Origin: Streptomyces antibioticus
GTDB lineage: Bacteria; Actinomycetota; Actinomycetes; Streptomycetales; Streptomycetaceae
Length of the DNA stretch: 64,000 nt
Direction: 5' to 3'
NCBI RefSeq assembly: GCF_001514065.1
Contig: NZ_KQ948426.1
Span: 558,001 to 622,000 of the forward strand
How positions within the stretch are numbered: the first letter of the stretch is position 1; the number at the start of each line of letters is the position of its first letter. This document shows, in pieces, positions 45,987 through 54,910 of this stretch. Under the pieces are notes generated by a model. The model did not search any database and had not been told where the DNA came from. It saw only the letters and a program-made list of their open reading frames with translations. Position numbers and translations under genes: made by a program.

Positions 45987-46004
45987 CCTGCACGGCCGTG
46001 CAGG
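45987..46004. promoter_or_regulatory. 18-bp perfect palindrome in front of the HAD gene
   Basis: CCTGCACGGCCGTGCAGG has no loop and sits 4-22 bp before the alternative starts of the HAD gene and after the F420-type gene's end. It could be a repressor site or the tail of a weak terminator. Confidence 0.45.
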
Positions 46005-46060
46005 AGGCTGCACAGGTGAGTGATTACAGCCTCCCACCTGCACCCTCACCCACAGTGGCC

Positions 46061-46963
46061 TCAGCGCAGCTGCGCCGGGGCCTCCATGGCGATCTGCTCG
46101 AAGACCTTCTCGTCGGCGGCGAAGTCCGAGTCGGGGATGGGCCAGTGGATCACGATCTCGGTGAAGCCCAGGTCCCGGTGGCGCCCCGCGAAGTCCACGA
46201 ACGCGTCGAGCGACTCCAGCGGCCGGCCGCGGTCCGGGGTGAATCCGGTGAGGAGGATCTTGTCGAGTTCGTTCGTGTCCCGCCCGATTTCGGAGCACGC
46301 GTCGGCCAGCTTCTCGACCTGTCCGCGAATGGCTTGAACCGACTGTTCGGGAGTGCCGTTCTCGTACAGCTTGGGGTCGCCGGTGGTCACCCACTCCTGT
46401 CCGTACCGTGCGGCGAGCCGCAGCCCGCGCGGGCCGGTGGCGGCGACCGCGAAGGGCAGCCGGGGCCGCTGCACACAGCCCGGGATGTTGCGGGCCTCGT
46501 GCGCCGAGTAGAAGTCGCCCTCGTACGACACCGAGTCCTCCGTCAGCAGCCGGTCCAGCAGCGGCACGAACTCCGCCAGCCGGTCGGCACGCTCGCGGGG
46601 CGTCCAGGGCTCCTGGCCGAGGACGGTGGCGTCGAAGCCGGTGCCGCCCGCGCCGATACCGAGCGTGACACGGCCGCCGGAGATGTCGTCGAGGGAGATC
46701 AGTTCCTTGGCGAGGGTCACCGGGTGCCGGAAGTTCGGCGAGGTCACCAGCGTGCCCAGGCGCAGCCGGTCGGTGACGGCCGCGGCGGCGGTCAGCGTCG
46801 GCACGGCACCGAACCAGGGTCCGTCGCGGAAGGTCCGCCAGGACAGGTGGTCGTAGGTGTACGCGGTGTGGAAACCGAGCTGCTCCGCCCGCTGCCATGC
46901 CTCCCAGCCCCCCTCGGACCAGCGGCGGTACGGGAGGATCACGGTGCTCAGACGCAGGTTCAT
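46061..46963 (-). CDS. LLM-class F420-dependent oxidoreductase-like
   Basis: This 300-residue protein has a luciferase-like TIM barrel. [20 protein letters not shown] at the start, [17 protein letters not shown], a variant of the IGxGW loop, and [11 protein letters not shown] fit the F420-dependent LLM group. Substrates vary and cannot be predicted. The start is ATG 46963. It lies upstream of the HAD gene on the same strand, 95 bp apart, with the 18-bp palindrome between. Confidence 0.85.
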   Translation of the reverse strand: MNLRLSTVILPYRRWSEGGWEAWQRAEQLGFHTAYTYDHLSWRTFRDGPWFGAVPTLTAAAAVTDRLRLGTLVTSPNFRHPVTLAKELISLDDISGGRVTLGIGAGGTGFDATVLGQEPWTPRERADRLAEFVPLLDRLLTEDSVSYEGDFYSAHEARNIPGCVQRPRLPFAVAATGPRGLRLAARYGQEWVTTGDPKLYENGTPEQSVQAIRGQVEKLADACSEIGRDTNELDKILLTGFTPDRGRPLESLDAFVDFAGRHRDLGFTEIVIHWPIPDSDFAADEKVFEQIAMEAPAQLR

Positions 46964-46988
46964 GGTTCGAGCGTATGCGGCCGATCGG

Positions 46989-47002
46989 GTTTCACGTGAA
47001 AC
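46989..47002. promoter_or_regulatory. parS site, exact consensus
   Basis: An exact GTTTCACGTGAAAC 26 bp upstream of the LLM start, in the 51-bp gap before the next minus-strand gene. Confidence 0.92.
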
Positions 47003-47014
47003 AGTGACCCACGG

Positions 47015-47470
47015 TCATCGTGTGCGGCCGCTCAGCCAGGGGCTCAGGCCGACCAGGATGAACTCCTTGTGCACGCGGTCTCCCGGCAGCGGGACCATCA
47101 GGAAGTTGCCCGGCGGGAAGCGGCGCGTCTTGACCCAGGCGTGTCCTTCGTAGAGGGCGCGCAGGAACGCGGGCACGTCGTCGCGGTCGATGTCGGGGCA
47201 TTCGACGCCGTCGACGGTGATCAGCGCGTCGTCGTCGGCGTAGAGCCGCACGTCCACCCGGGGCCGGCCGCCGAGCTCGACGTAGGCCTCGTGGGGCAGG
47301 GAGCCGTCGGGGTCCGCGGTGACGCCGACGCCCGCGGCCGTGCGGCGCGAGGTCTGGTCGGCGCCGATGTCATGGGTCACCTCGATCGCGAGCGCGTACT
47401 CGGCGGCGAGTGCCCGGAGGGCGGTGACGGCGGCCTCGGTGGTGGGGAGGTGGTCCATGGCGTCGATCAT
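47015..47470 (-). CDS. Hypothetical protein (~151 residues)
   Basis: This soluble, acidic protein contains LPTTEAAVTALRALAAEYAL, YVELGGRPRVDVRLYADD, DRDDVPAFLRALYEGHAWVK and FPPGNFLMVPLPGDR. I recognise no family, catalytic motif or signal peptide. ATG 47470 is the chosen start; GTG 47491 and ATG 47458 are also possible. It lies on the same strand as the KptA gene upstream, 67 bp apart. Confidence 0.7.
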   Translation of the reverse strand: MIDAMDHLPTTEAAVTALRALAAEYALAIEVTHDIGADQTSRRTAAGVGVTADPDGSLPHEAYVELGGRPRVDVRLYADDDALITVDGVECPDIDRDDVPAFLRALYEGHAWVKTRRFPPGNFLMVPLPGDRVHKEFILVGLSPWLSGRTR

Positions 47471-47537
47471 GCCGGGTCCGTCCCGGGTCACGAGGGGAAT
47501 TACGGGGCCCTCGTCGGTGGTGCCCGGTGCCGAGGGG

Positions 47538-48086
47538 TCAGTGCGGCTCGGTGAACCGCAGGTACCGCGGGGGTACCGCCTCGGTCAGCCACACGCCGTT
47601 GGCGCTGACGTGGAAGACATGGCCGTCGCGGTGCATGGCGCTGGCGTCCACCGAGAGCACGACGGGGCGGCCACGCCGGGCGCCCACCCGGGTCGCGGTC
47701 TCGCGGTCCGCCGAGAGGTGCACGGCGTGCCGGTTCATGGGCCGCAGCCCCTCGGCGCGGATCGCGTCCAGGCTGCGGGCCACGGTGCCGTGGTAGAGGT
47801 ACGGCGGTGGCGTCGCCGGGGGAAGTCCCAGGTCCACGTCGATGCTGTGGCCCTGGCTGGCACGGATGCGGGTGCCTTCCACGGCGAAGCGCTTCTTGTC
47901 GTTGGCGGCGACCACGTGGTCCATCTCTTCCCGGGTGAAGCGGAAGCCGTGCGCTGCCGCCGCCGCGATCAGCGTGTCGATCTCGACCCAGCCGCCCTCG
48001 TCGAGCGTGAGCCCGATGCGTTCCGGCTGATGGCGCAGGTGCTTCGAGAGGTACTTCGACACCTTCACGGTGCGTCGTTCGTCCAT
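47538..48086 (-). CDS. kptA: RNA 2'-phosphotransferase KptA/Tpt1 family
   Basis: This 182-residue protein starts MDERRTVKVSKYLSKHLRHQ, followed by PERIGLTLDEGGWVEIDTL. That is the Tpt1/KptA signature, with the catalytic Arg-His in LRH. GHSIDVDLG and YLYHGT supply the other active-site residues, and RHAVHLSADRETATRVG supplies the last. These enzymes move an RNA 2'-phosphate to NAD+. Bacteria have no tRNA splicing that leaves such phosphates, so the natural substrate is unknown (ADP-ribosylation of RNA or DNA ends is one idea). The frame to 48197 is longer; ATG 48086 has GAAGGGC. Confidence 0.93.
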   Translation of the reverse strand: MDERRTVKVSKYLSKHLRHQPERIGLTLDEGGWVEIDTLIAAAAAHGFRFTREEMDHVVAANDKKRFAVEGTRIRASQGHSIDVDLGLPPATPPPYLYHGTVARSLDAIRAEGLRPMNRHAVHLSADRETATRVGARRGRPVVLSVDASAMHRDGHVFHVSANGVWLTEAVPPRYLRFTEPH

Positions 48087-48143
48087 GCCCTTCAGCGTGA
48101 CGGGCGAGACGTGAATCACGCGAATGATTTTGCTCCGGATGTT

Positions 48144-48197
48144 TGATCCACAACCAAGTAGTGTTATCCACAGGCCAGTTGGCGATTCTGTGGACAA
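48144..48197. promoter_or_regulatory. Three DnaA boxes upstream of kptA
   Basis: TTATCCACA (48164-48172) and TGTGGACAA (48189-48197, minus strand) match the consensus exactly. TGATCCACA (48144-48152) differs by one base. They lie within 54 bp between the merR-like stop and the kptA start. Confidence 0.6.
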
Positions 48198-48209
48198 CTC
48201 CTGGTCATG

Positions 48210-49148
48210 TCAGTCCTCTTCGTCAAGATCGCTTGGGGGCACTCCCCTTGACGTGAGCGCGTCCAACGCCCGTGCCCGCACCTCCCGTTCAGCGGCCAAC
48301 GCGACGAACTCCGCCGCCCGCTCCTCACCAACCAGCCCTTCCACAGCCCGGATCGTCTCCTCGGGCAGGACCACGGTTCGGGTCGCGGAACGCTCCGGCG
48401 CGCCCTCGGCCGTGCCGAGGTGCAGCCTCAGCTGCCGCACCGCCAACAGGCGCATCGCGCGCGCGAGTTCCGCGTCCACCGTCTGCTGAGCGAGCGGCCG
48501 CAGCCGCCGTACGAGAGACGCCGCTTCGGCTGCTTCCGCGTCGGTCGGACGGTGCGGTCCGTCGAGGTAGCGGGCGAAGACATGCTCGGTGGTGAACTCC
48601 AGGAAACGGGCCGCGATGTGCTCCACCTGACCCCTCAACTCCCTCAGGTGGCCTGAGATCGCGGACAGCGGCACCCCGGCCGCATGCAACTCGACCGCCA
48701 CGGCCAGCTCTTGAGGGCTCGGCACGAGGAAGGAATCCTCGTCGCCGGGCACCGGCTCCAGCACACCGAGCTCCACGGCGTCGGCGACCGCCACGGCATC
48801 CGGACTGCCACCGAACCGCTCGTCGAGCTCCGCGCGCGAGATCCGCACCGCCTCCTCGTCGCTCCACGGCCCGTCGACCTCGGCGACCAGCCCGAGCACC
48901 CCGCCGAGCCCGCGCCCGGCGTCCCAGGCCTCCAGCAACTCCTTGATGGAGGCCAGGGTGTAGCCGCGGTCGAGGAGATCGGCGATCTGATGGAGGCGGG
49001 CGAGATGGGCGTCCGAGTAGACGTTGGCCCGCCCACGCCGCTCCGGGCGGGGGAGCAGGCCCCGGTCCTGGTAGGCGCGGATGGTGCGGACGGTGGCGCC
49101 ACTGCGGTGCGCGAGGTCCTCGATCCGGTACGCGGGGCCGGTGCTCAC
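48210..49148 (-). CDS. MerR family transcriptional regulator
   Basis: This ~312-residue regulator has an N-terminal MerR HTH (YRIEDLAHRSGATVRTIRAY, DRGLLPRPERRGRANVYSDA, HLARLHQIADLLDRGYTL). It is much longer than classical MerR (~130-150), with a C-terminal helical region of ~200 residues without obvious ligand Cys. No drug-binding or metal-binding motif is plain. GTG 49148 is preferred from AAGGGCGATCCC; the frame opens at 49190. Its target is not evident, as its neighbours are unrelated enzymes. Confidence 0.85.
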   Translation of the reverse strand: MSTGPAYRIEDLAHRSGATVRTIRAYQDRGLLPRPERRGRANVYSDAHLARLHQIADLLDRGYTLASIKELLEAWDAGRGLGGVLGLVAEVDGPWSDEEAVRISRAELDERFGGSPDAVAVADAVELGVLEPVPGDEDSFLVPSPQELAVAVELHAAGVPLSAISGHLRELRGQVEHIAARFLEFTTEHVFARYLDGPHRPTDAEAAEAASLVRRLRPLAQQTVDAELARAMRLLAVRQLRLHLGTAEGAPERSATRTVVLPEETIRAVEGLVGEERAAEFVALAAEREVRARALDALTSRGVPPSDLDEED

Positions 49149-49242
49149 GGGATCGCCCTTGCCGCCGGTGACCTCCGCGGAGTCCGGCACAGCCGTGTGC
49201 GCGACCGGCCGACGAGCATCCCGCGAGAGGCAACCCCCGCAC

Positions 49243-50997
49243 TCACAGCGGTGGTTCCATCCGGGCGATCGCCCGGAGCGCGCGGGGCGTGAAGCGGGAC
49301 ATCAGATGCGCGCCGCGCGCCTCCGGTGTCACCGGCACGACCGCCTCGTTGCGCACGACCGCCCGCAGGATCGCGTCCGCGACCTTCTCCGGCGGGTAGT
49401 TCCGCAGCCCGTACAGCCGCGCGGTCCTCTTCTGGCGCCGCTTCTCCTCCGCGCCGTCGACGCCGGCGAAGCGCGCCGTCGAGGTGATGTTGGTGTTGAC
49501 GAAGCCCGGGCAGATCGCGCTCACGCCGATGCCCTGACCGGCGAGCTCCGCGCGCAGGCACTCGCTGAGCATCAGCACCGCCGCCTTGGAGGTGCTGTAG
49601 GCGGGCAGTGCCTTGGAGGGCTGGTACGCCGCCGCCGACGCGGTGTTGACGATGTGACCGCCCTGTCCGCGTTCGGCCATCTGCCCGCCGAACAGCCGGC
49701 AGCCGTGGATGACGCCCCAGAGGTTCACGTCGAGGACCTTCTTCCAGTCCTCCGGGGTGGTGTCGAAGAAGGAGCCGGACAGACCGATCCCGGCGTTGTT
49801 GACCAGGACGTCCACCACCCCGTACGCGGCGGCGACCTTGTCGGCGAGCTTCTCCATGGCCTGCTCGTCGGAGACGTCGACCGTCTCGGCCCAGGCCTCG
49901 GGCGCCCCCAGCAGCCGGGACATCTCGGCCGTGCGGGCCGCGCCGTCCGCGTCCCGGTCGACGGCGATCACGCGCGCGCCGGACTCTGCGAACGCGTACG
50001 CCGTCGCCCGCCCGATGCCGCTGCCCGCGCCGGTGACCAGAACCAACTGCCCGCCGAACCGGTCGGCGTACTTGCCGCTGGGCGCGGTGACCGTCCTGCC
50101 GCTCTCGTTGGCTGTCACGAACTCTCCGATCCAGGCGGCCAGTTGGTCGGGCCGGGACCGGGGTATCCAGTGCCGGGCCGGGAGGGTGCGGCGCGTCAAC
50201 CGCGGTACCCACTGCTCCAGTTCGTCGTAGAGCCGCTCCGACAGGAACGCGTCGCCGAGCGGCGTGATGAGCTGCACGGGCGCGTGCGCGTAGGCGTCCG
50301 CGCGGGGGCGGCGCAGTCGGGACCGTACGTTGTCCCGGTACAGCCAGGCTCCATGGGCCGCGTCCGTGGGGAGGGACGGGGTGGGGTAGCCGTCGCCGGG
50401 GACCCGCTCGAACCGCTCCAGTACGCGCGGCCACACCTTGCCGAGCGGGCCGCGCCAGGCCAGTTCGGGCAGCACGGGCGTGTGCAGCGCGTACACGTAC
50501 CAGGACTTGGCTCCCTGGCCGAGGAGTTGGCCGACCCGGCGCGGGGTGGGGCGCCTGAGGCGGGTGTTGATCCAGTGGCCGAAGTGATCGAGGGACGGTC
50601 CGGACATCGAGGTGAAGGACGCGATACGGCCCTCGGTGCGCGCCACGGTGGCGAACTCCCAGGACTGCACCGATCCCCAGTCGTGCCCGACCAGGTGCAC
50701 CGGGCGGTCAGGGCTGACGGCGTCCACCACCGCCAGGAAGTCGTCCGTCAGCTTCTCCAGGGTGAAGCCGCCGCGCAGCGGCCGCGGCGCCGTGGAGCGG
50801 CCGTGGCCCCGGACGTCGTAGAGCACGACGTGGAAGCGGTCCGCGAGACGGGCGGCGACCTGCGCCCACACCTCCTTGCTGTCCGGATAGCCGTGCACGA
50901 GGACCACGGTCGGCTGCCCGGGCTCCCCCAGTTCGGCGACGCACAGCTCGACACCGCCGGTCCGCACCCGGCGCTCCCGCGCGTTCTCGAGAGTCAT
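49243..50997 (-). CDS. Fusion of epoxide-hydrolase-like alpha/beta hydrolase and short-chain dehydrogenase
   Basis: This 584-residue two-domain enzyme begins with an alpha/beta hydrolase (residues ~1-300): oxyanion motif HGYPDS and nucleophile region VGHDWGSVQSW with Asp, as in epoxide hydrolases. An SDR follows (~315-584): TGAGSGIG, NNAG and the catalytic YSTSK. Similar fusions occur across actinobacteria and are usually labelled oxidoreductase; the joint reaction is unknown. ATG 50997 with GAGGGGAAG upstream replaces a longer frame overlapping the M24 gene. It is coupled to that gene, 5 bp after its stop. Confidence 0.92.
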   Translation of the reverse strand: MTLENARERRVRTGGVELCVAELGEPGQPTVVLVHGYPDSKEVWAQVAARLADRFHVVLYDVRGHGRSTAPRPLRGGFTLEKLTDDFLAVVDAVSPDRPVHLVGHDWGSVQSWEFATVARTEGRIASFTSMSGPSLDHFGHWINTRLRRPTPRRVGQLLGQGAKSWYVYALHTPVLPELAWRGPLGKVWPRVLERFERVPGDGYPTPSLPTDAAHGAWLYRDNVRSRLRRPRADAYAHAPVQLITPLGDAFLSERLYDELEQWVPRLTRRTLPARHWIPRSRPDQLAAWIGEFVTANESGRTVTAPSGKYADRFGGQLVLVTGAGSGIGRATAYAFAESGARVIAVDRDADGAARTAEMSRLLGAPEAWAETVDVSDEQAMEKLADKVAAAYGVVDVLVNNAGIGLSGSFFDTTPEDWKKVLDVNLWGVIHGCRLFGGQMAERGQGGHIVNTASAAAYQPSKALPAYSTSKAAVLMLSECLRAELAGQGIGVSAICPGFVNTNITSTARFAGVDGAEEKRRQKRTARLYGLRNYPPEKVADAILRAVVRNEAVVPVTPEARGAHLMSRFTPRALRAIARMEPPL

Positions 50998-51002
50998 CCC
51001 GG

Positions 51003-51845
51003 TCACTTCCCCTCCGCCCAGCGCCGCACATGCGGCAGATCGTCGTCCAGCCAGAAGGCGCTCTCCTCGGGGTCCTGGGAGTCGGTGACCACGAGGATCT
51101 CCTCGAACTTCGCGCCCGTGCCCCGGAATCCGAGGTGCGGTTCGACCGCCCACAGACCCGGCTGCGGCGGGTGGTCGGAGAAGCGGTACGGCGACCACAG
51201 CGGGGACCAGCCCTCGCGATGGCCGTGCAGCGCGTCGGCCGCGAGGCCCTTCAGGGACTGGGTACCGAACCCGAAGAGCTTCGGTGACCAGCGGCGTTCC
51301 CTCACCCGGTCCACCTTGTGGGCGATCACGCCGAAGGGATAGGCGCGGTGCCGGTTCGCGTAGCCCTGGCGGACCATGAGGCGGTCCACGTCCTCGTAGA
51401 TCGCGCGCAGCGGACGCCGCTCGCGCACCTCGCGCAGGATCAGCTCGCGGTGGGCCTCCAGGTCGTCCATCAGCTTGTCCTGTACGGGGTTCAGGCCGAG
51501 TGAGCCCGAGTAGCCGATGTCCGCGGTGAAGCCCTCGTGGACCGGGGCCATGTCCAGGATGAACGGCATCCCGGGCTCCAGACGCCGGTCGGTGGGGAAG
51601 AACTGGAGCGGGACGCGGAAGTTCACGAACGCCGTGCGGTCCCCGAACCAGGCGAAGGGGAGGTGGAACCAGTCCCGCACTCCGCGCTCGCGCAGCCACT
51701 CGCGCTGCATCCGCGCCGCCTCGCGCTCGGTCACTCCGGGTTCCAGCCGTGCCGCCACGGCCTCGGCGCACTCGTACGCCAGCCGCTGGACCTTCCTGAA
51801 TCCCCGCAGCTCCGCGGCCCGTTCGCCTGCCACTGCCGTCGTCAT
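51003..51845 (-). CDS. M24 family metallopeptidase-like protein
   Basis: This 280-residue protein has the pita-bread fold of methionine aminopeptidase / prolidase. FILDMAPVHEGFTADIGYSG holds the metal Asp pair and a conserved His, and WAVEPHLGFRGTGAKFEEIL holds a Glu near the end. It is shorter than full aminopeptidase P, with no N-terminal creatinase domain. ATG 51845 has GGGGTGG upstream. It heads a two-gene unit with the hydrolase-SDR fusion. The peptide or non-peptide substrate is unknown. Confidence 0.87.
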   Translation of the reverse strand: MTTAVAGERAAELRGFRKVQRLAYECAEAVAARLEPGVTEREAARMQREWLRERGVRDWFHLPFAWFGDRTAFVNFRVPLQFFPTDRRLEPGMPFILDMAPVHEGFTADIGYSGSLGLNPVQDKLMDDLEAHRELILREVRERRPLRAIYEDVDRLMVRQGYANRHRAYPFGVIAHKVDRVRERRWSPKLFGFGTQSLKGLAADALHGHREGWSPLWSPYRFSDHPPQPGLWAVEPHLGFRGTGAKFEEILVVTDSQDPEESAFWLDDDLPHVRRWAEGK

Positions 51846-52113
51846 GCCACCCCGTCCCACCCAGTCCACGCCGACTGCGCTACGTGCCCGTAACTTGACA
51901 CCGCCGAATGTGACAGTTGTTAGAGGCTGCGTCAATAGGCCGGGTCTGCCTGTGGAAAACCGGGTGGAGAACCCTCGCCCGGGCCCCGCCGGGCGGCCCC
52001 TCCGTAACTCTCAGGCATGGCATCCCCTACGGGCCCGTACGTCTGGAGGCTGACCCGAAGACAGCTCTGCGGTGTGACGACCGCGAGTGGCGCGGGTCAC
52101 TAGTGTCGAAGAC

Positions 52114-53094
52114 GTGACTGTGATCGCGACCGAAAGCCTGAGCAAGCGGTTCCCCCGGGTGACCGCGCTTGACCGGCTCTCCGTGGACGTCGGACCCGGT
52201 GTGACGGGACTCGTCGGAGCCAACGGAGCCGGCAAGTCCACACTGATCAAGATCCTGCTGGGTCTGTCCCCCGCCACCGAGGGCCGCGCCGAGGTGCTCG
52301 GCCTCGACGTCGCCACCAAGGGCGGCGCCATCCGCGAGCGCGTCGGGTACATGCCGGAGCACGACTGCCTGCCGCCCGACGTCTCGGCCACCGAGTTCGT
52401 CGTCCATATGGCGCGCATGTCCGGCCTGCCGCCCACCGCCGCGCGCGAGCGCACCGCGGACACCCTGCGCCATGTCGGGCTGTACGAGGAGCGCTACCGC
52501 CCCATCGGCGGCTACTCGACCGGCATGAAGCAGCGCGTGAAGCTCGCCCAGGCCCTCGTCCACGACCCGCAGCTGGTCTTCCTGGACGAGCCGACCAACG
52601 GCCTGGACCCGGTCGGCCGCGACGAGATGCTCGCCCTGATCCGGCGCATCCACACCGACTTCGGCATCTCGGTCCTGGTCACCTCCCACCTCCTGGGCGA
52701 ACTGGAACGCACCTGCGACCACGTGGTCGTCGTCGACGGCGGCAAGCTCCTGCGCTCCAGCTCCACCACCGACTTCACCCAGACCACCACCACCCTCGCG
52801 ATCGAGGTCACCGACACCGACGAGCACCCGGACGGCACCCGCGCGGTGCGCGAAGCGCTCCACGCGCGCGGGGTGAGCGTCGAGGCGGGCAGCGGCCTGC
52901 CCGGCGCCGGCCACATCCTGCTGCTCACCGCACAGGGCGAGGAGACGTACGACGTCGTCCGGGACGTCGTCGCCGACCTCGGCCTCGGCCTGGTCCGCAT
53001 GGAACAGCGCCGCCACCACATCTCGGAGGTCTTCAAGGACGACCAGGAGGCCGAGGAACAGCAGCGGAAGGAGGCCGTCGGCCATGGCAGCTGA
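52114..53094 (+). CDS. ABC transporter ATP-binding protein (ABC-2 type), first
   Basis: This ~326-residue ATPase has Walker A GANGAGKS, signature GYSTGMKQRVKLAQAL, Walker B LVFLDEPTNGLDP and the H-loop TSHLLGELE. It belongs to the group that partners ABC-2 permeases, often for drug or lipid export. GTG 52114 is chosen (MTVIATESLSKRF); GTG at 52087 is the frame's first. Its end overlaps the permease gene (53084) by 11 bp. Confidence 0.93.
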   Translation: MTVIATESLSKRFPRVTALDRLSVDVGPGVTGLVGANGAGKSTLIKILLGLSPATEGRAEVLGLDVATKGGAIRERVGYMPEHDCLPPDVSATEFVVHMARMSGLPPTAARERTADTLRHVGLYEERYRPIGGYSTGMKQRVKLAQALVHDPQLVFLDEPTNGLDPVGRDEMLALIRRIHTDFGISVLVTSHLLGELERTCDHVVVVDGGKLLRSSSTTDFTQTTTTLAIEVTDTDEHPDGTRAVREALHARGVSVEAGSGLPGAGHILLLTAQGEETYDVVRDVVADLGLGLVRMEQRRHHISEVFKDDQEAEEQQRKEAVGHGS

Positions 53095-53992
53095 ACACCC
53101 GGTCGCCACCCCCGCGGGCGACCAGACCCGCATCCACAACATCGGCTACCGCGCCTACGACGGCCCCCGCCTCGGCCGCTCCTACGCGACCCGGTCCCTG
53201 TACTCGCAGTCCCTGCGCGGCGCCTACGGCCTCGGCCGCTCGGTCAAGTCCAAGGTGCTGCCGATGCTGCTGTTCGTCGTGATGTGCGTCCCGGCGCTCA
53301 TCATGGTGGCCGTCGCGGTCGCCACCAAGGCCAACGACCTGCCGGTCGACTACACCCGCTACGCGATCATCATGCAGTCCGTGATCTGCCTGTACGTCGC
53401 CTCGCAGGCCCCCCAGTCCGTCTCGCGCGACCTGCGCTTCAAGACGGTGCCGCTGTACTTCTCGCGGCCCATCGAGACCGCCGACTACGTCCGCGCCAAG
53501 TACGCGGCGCTGGCCTCGGCGATGTTCATCCTGACCGCGGCTCCCCTGCTCGTCCTCTACGTGGGCGCGCTGCTGGCCAAGCTGGACTTCACCGACCAGA
53601 CCAAGGGATTCGCGCAGGGACTCGTCTCCGTGGCACTGCTCTCGCTGCTGTTCGCCGGCATCGGCCTGGTCATCGCGGCGGTCACCCCGCGCCGCGGCTT
53701 CGGCATCGCGGCCGTCATCGCCGTCTTCACCATCTCCTACGGCGCCGTCACCACCCTCCAGGCCATCGCCGACACCCAGGGCAGCACCTCCGCCATCCCG
53801 TGGATGGGCCTCTTCTCGCCGGTCACCCTCATCGACGGCGTGCAGTCCGCCTTCCTCGGCGCGACCCCCTCGCTGCCGGGCGGCCACGGCCCCTCGGACG
53901 GCCAGGGCGTGGTGTACGTCCTCGTCGTCCTCGGCCTGATCGCCGCCAGCTACGGCCTCATGATGCGCCGCTACAAGAAGGTGGGACTGTGA
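53084..53992 (+). CDS. ABC-2 type permease, first
   Basis: This 302-residue membrane protein has about six spans and a cytoplasmic N-terminal ~65 residues. It has no signature motif beyond the ABC-2 pattern; SRDLRFKTVPLYFSRPIETA is the conserved coupling-loop-like part. It shares the 11-bp overlap with the ATPase gene before it and GTGA with the ATPase gene after it, so the four genes form one tight operon. Confidence 0.88.
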   Translation: MAAEHPVATPAGDQTRIHNIGYRAYDGPRLGRSYATRSLYSQSLRGAYGLGRSVKSKVLPMLLFVVMCVPALIMVAVAVATKANDLPVDYTRYAIIMQSVICLYVASQAPQSVSRDLRFKTVPLYFSRPIETADYVRAKYAALASAMFILTAAPLLVLYVGALLAKLDFTDQTKGFAQGLVSVALLSLLFAGIGLVIAAVTPRRGFGIAAVIAVFTISYGAVTTLQAIADTQGSTSAIPWMGLFSPVTLIDGVQSAFLGATPSLPGGHGPSDGQGVVYVLVVLGLIAASYGLMMRRYKKVGL

Positions 53993-54900
53993 CCACGCTC
54001 TCCATCGACCACGTCTCGCGCTGGTTCGGCAACGTGGTCGCCGTCAACGACGTCACCATGACGATCGGCCCCGGAGTCACCGGCCTCCTCGGCCCCAACG
54101 GCGCCGGAAAGTCCACCCTCATCAACATGATGGGCGGCTTCCTCGCCCCCTCCACCGGCACCGTCACCCTCGACGGGCAGCCCACCTGGCGCAACGAGGC
54201 CATCTACAAGCACATCGGCATCGTCCCCGAGCGCGAGGCGATGTACGACTTCCTCACCGGCCGCGAATTCGTCGTCGCCAACGCCGAGTTGCACGGCCTG
54301 GGCGCCAAGGCCGTCCAGAAGGCACTGGCCACGGTCGAGATGGAGTACGCGCAGGACCGCAAGATCCAGACGTACTCCAAGGGCATGCGCCAGCGCGTGA
54401 AGATGGCGTCCGCCCTGGTCCACGACCCCTCGCTGCTCCTGCTCGACGAGCCCTTCAACGGCATGGACCCACGCCAGCGCATGCAGCTCATGGACCTGCT
54501 GCGCCGCATGGGCGACGAGGGCCGCACAGTCCTGTTCTCGTCCCACATCCTCGAAGAGGTCGAGCAACTCGCCTGGCACATCGAGGTCGTGGTCGCGGGA
54601 AGGCACGCCGCCAGCGGCGACTTCCGCAAGATCCGCCGCCTGATGACCGACCGCCCGCACCGCTACCTGGTGCGCTCCAGCGACGACCGCGCCCTCGCGG
54701 CCGCGCTGATCGCCGACCCGTCGACGTCCGGCATCGAAGTCGACCTGGCGGAGGGCGCGTTGCGCATCCAGGCCGTCGACTTCGGCCGCTTCACCGCCCT
54801 GCTGCCGAAGGTCGCCCGCGACCACGGCATCCGGCTGCTGACGGTCTCGCCGTCCGACGAGTCCCTCGAGTCCGTGTTCTCTTACCTGGTCGCGGCGTAG
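53989..54900 (+). CDS. ABC transporter ATP-binding protein (ABC-2 type), second
   Basis: This ~303-residue ATPase has GPNGAGKS, YSKGMRQRVKMASAL, LLLDEPFNGMDP and SSHILEEVEQ. The four-base overlap GTGA (53989-53992) with the permease stop fixes the start. Its core is clearly related to the first ATPase, so the operon looks like two ATPase-permease units arisen by duplication. Confidence 0.93.
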   Translation: MTTLSIDHVSRWFGNVVAVNDVTMTIGPGVTGLLGPNGAGKSTLINMMGGFLAPSTGTVTLDGQPTWRNEAIYKHIGIVPEREAMYDFLTGREFVVANAELHGLGAKAVQKALATVEMEYAQDRKIQTYSKGMRQRVKMASALVHDPSLLLLDEPFNGMDPRQRMQLMDLLRRMGDEGRTVLFSSHILEEVEQLAWHIEVVVAGRHAASGDFRKIRRLMTDRPHRYLVRSSDDRALAAALIADPSTSGIEVDLAEGALRIQAVDFGRFTALLPKVARDHGIRLLTVSPSDESLESVFSYLVAA

Positions 54901-54910
54901 GAGGCCGAAG

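Noticed and set aside
45966-46898. N-terminal extension of the HAD gene to 46898
   Set aside because: The extension is antisense to the LLM gene; the HAD domain starts at about 45930.
51951-51959. Single DnaA-box-like TGTGGAAAA upstream of the ABC operon
   Set aside because: Isolated with one mismatch; not a cluster.
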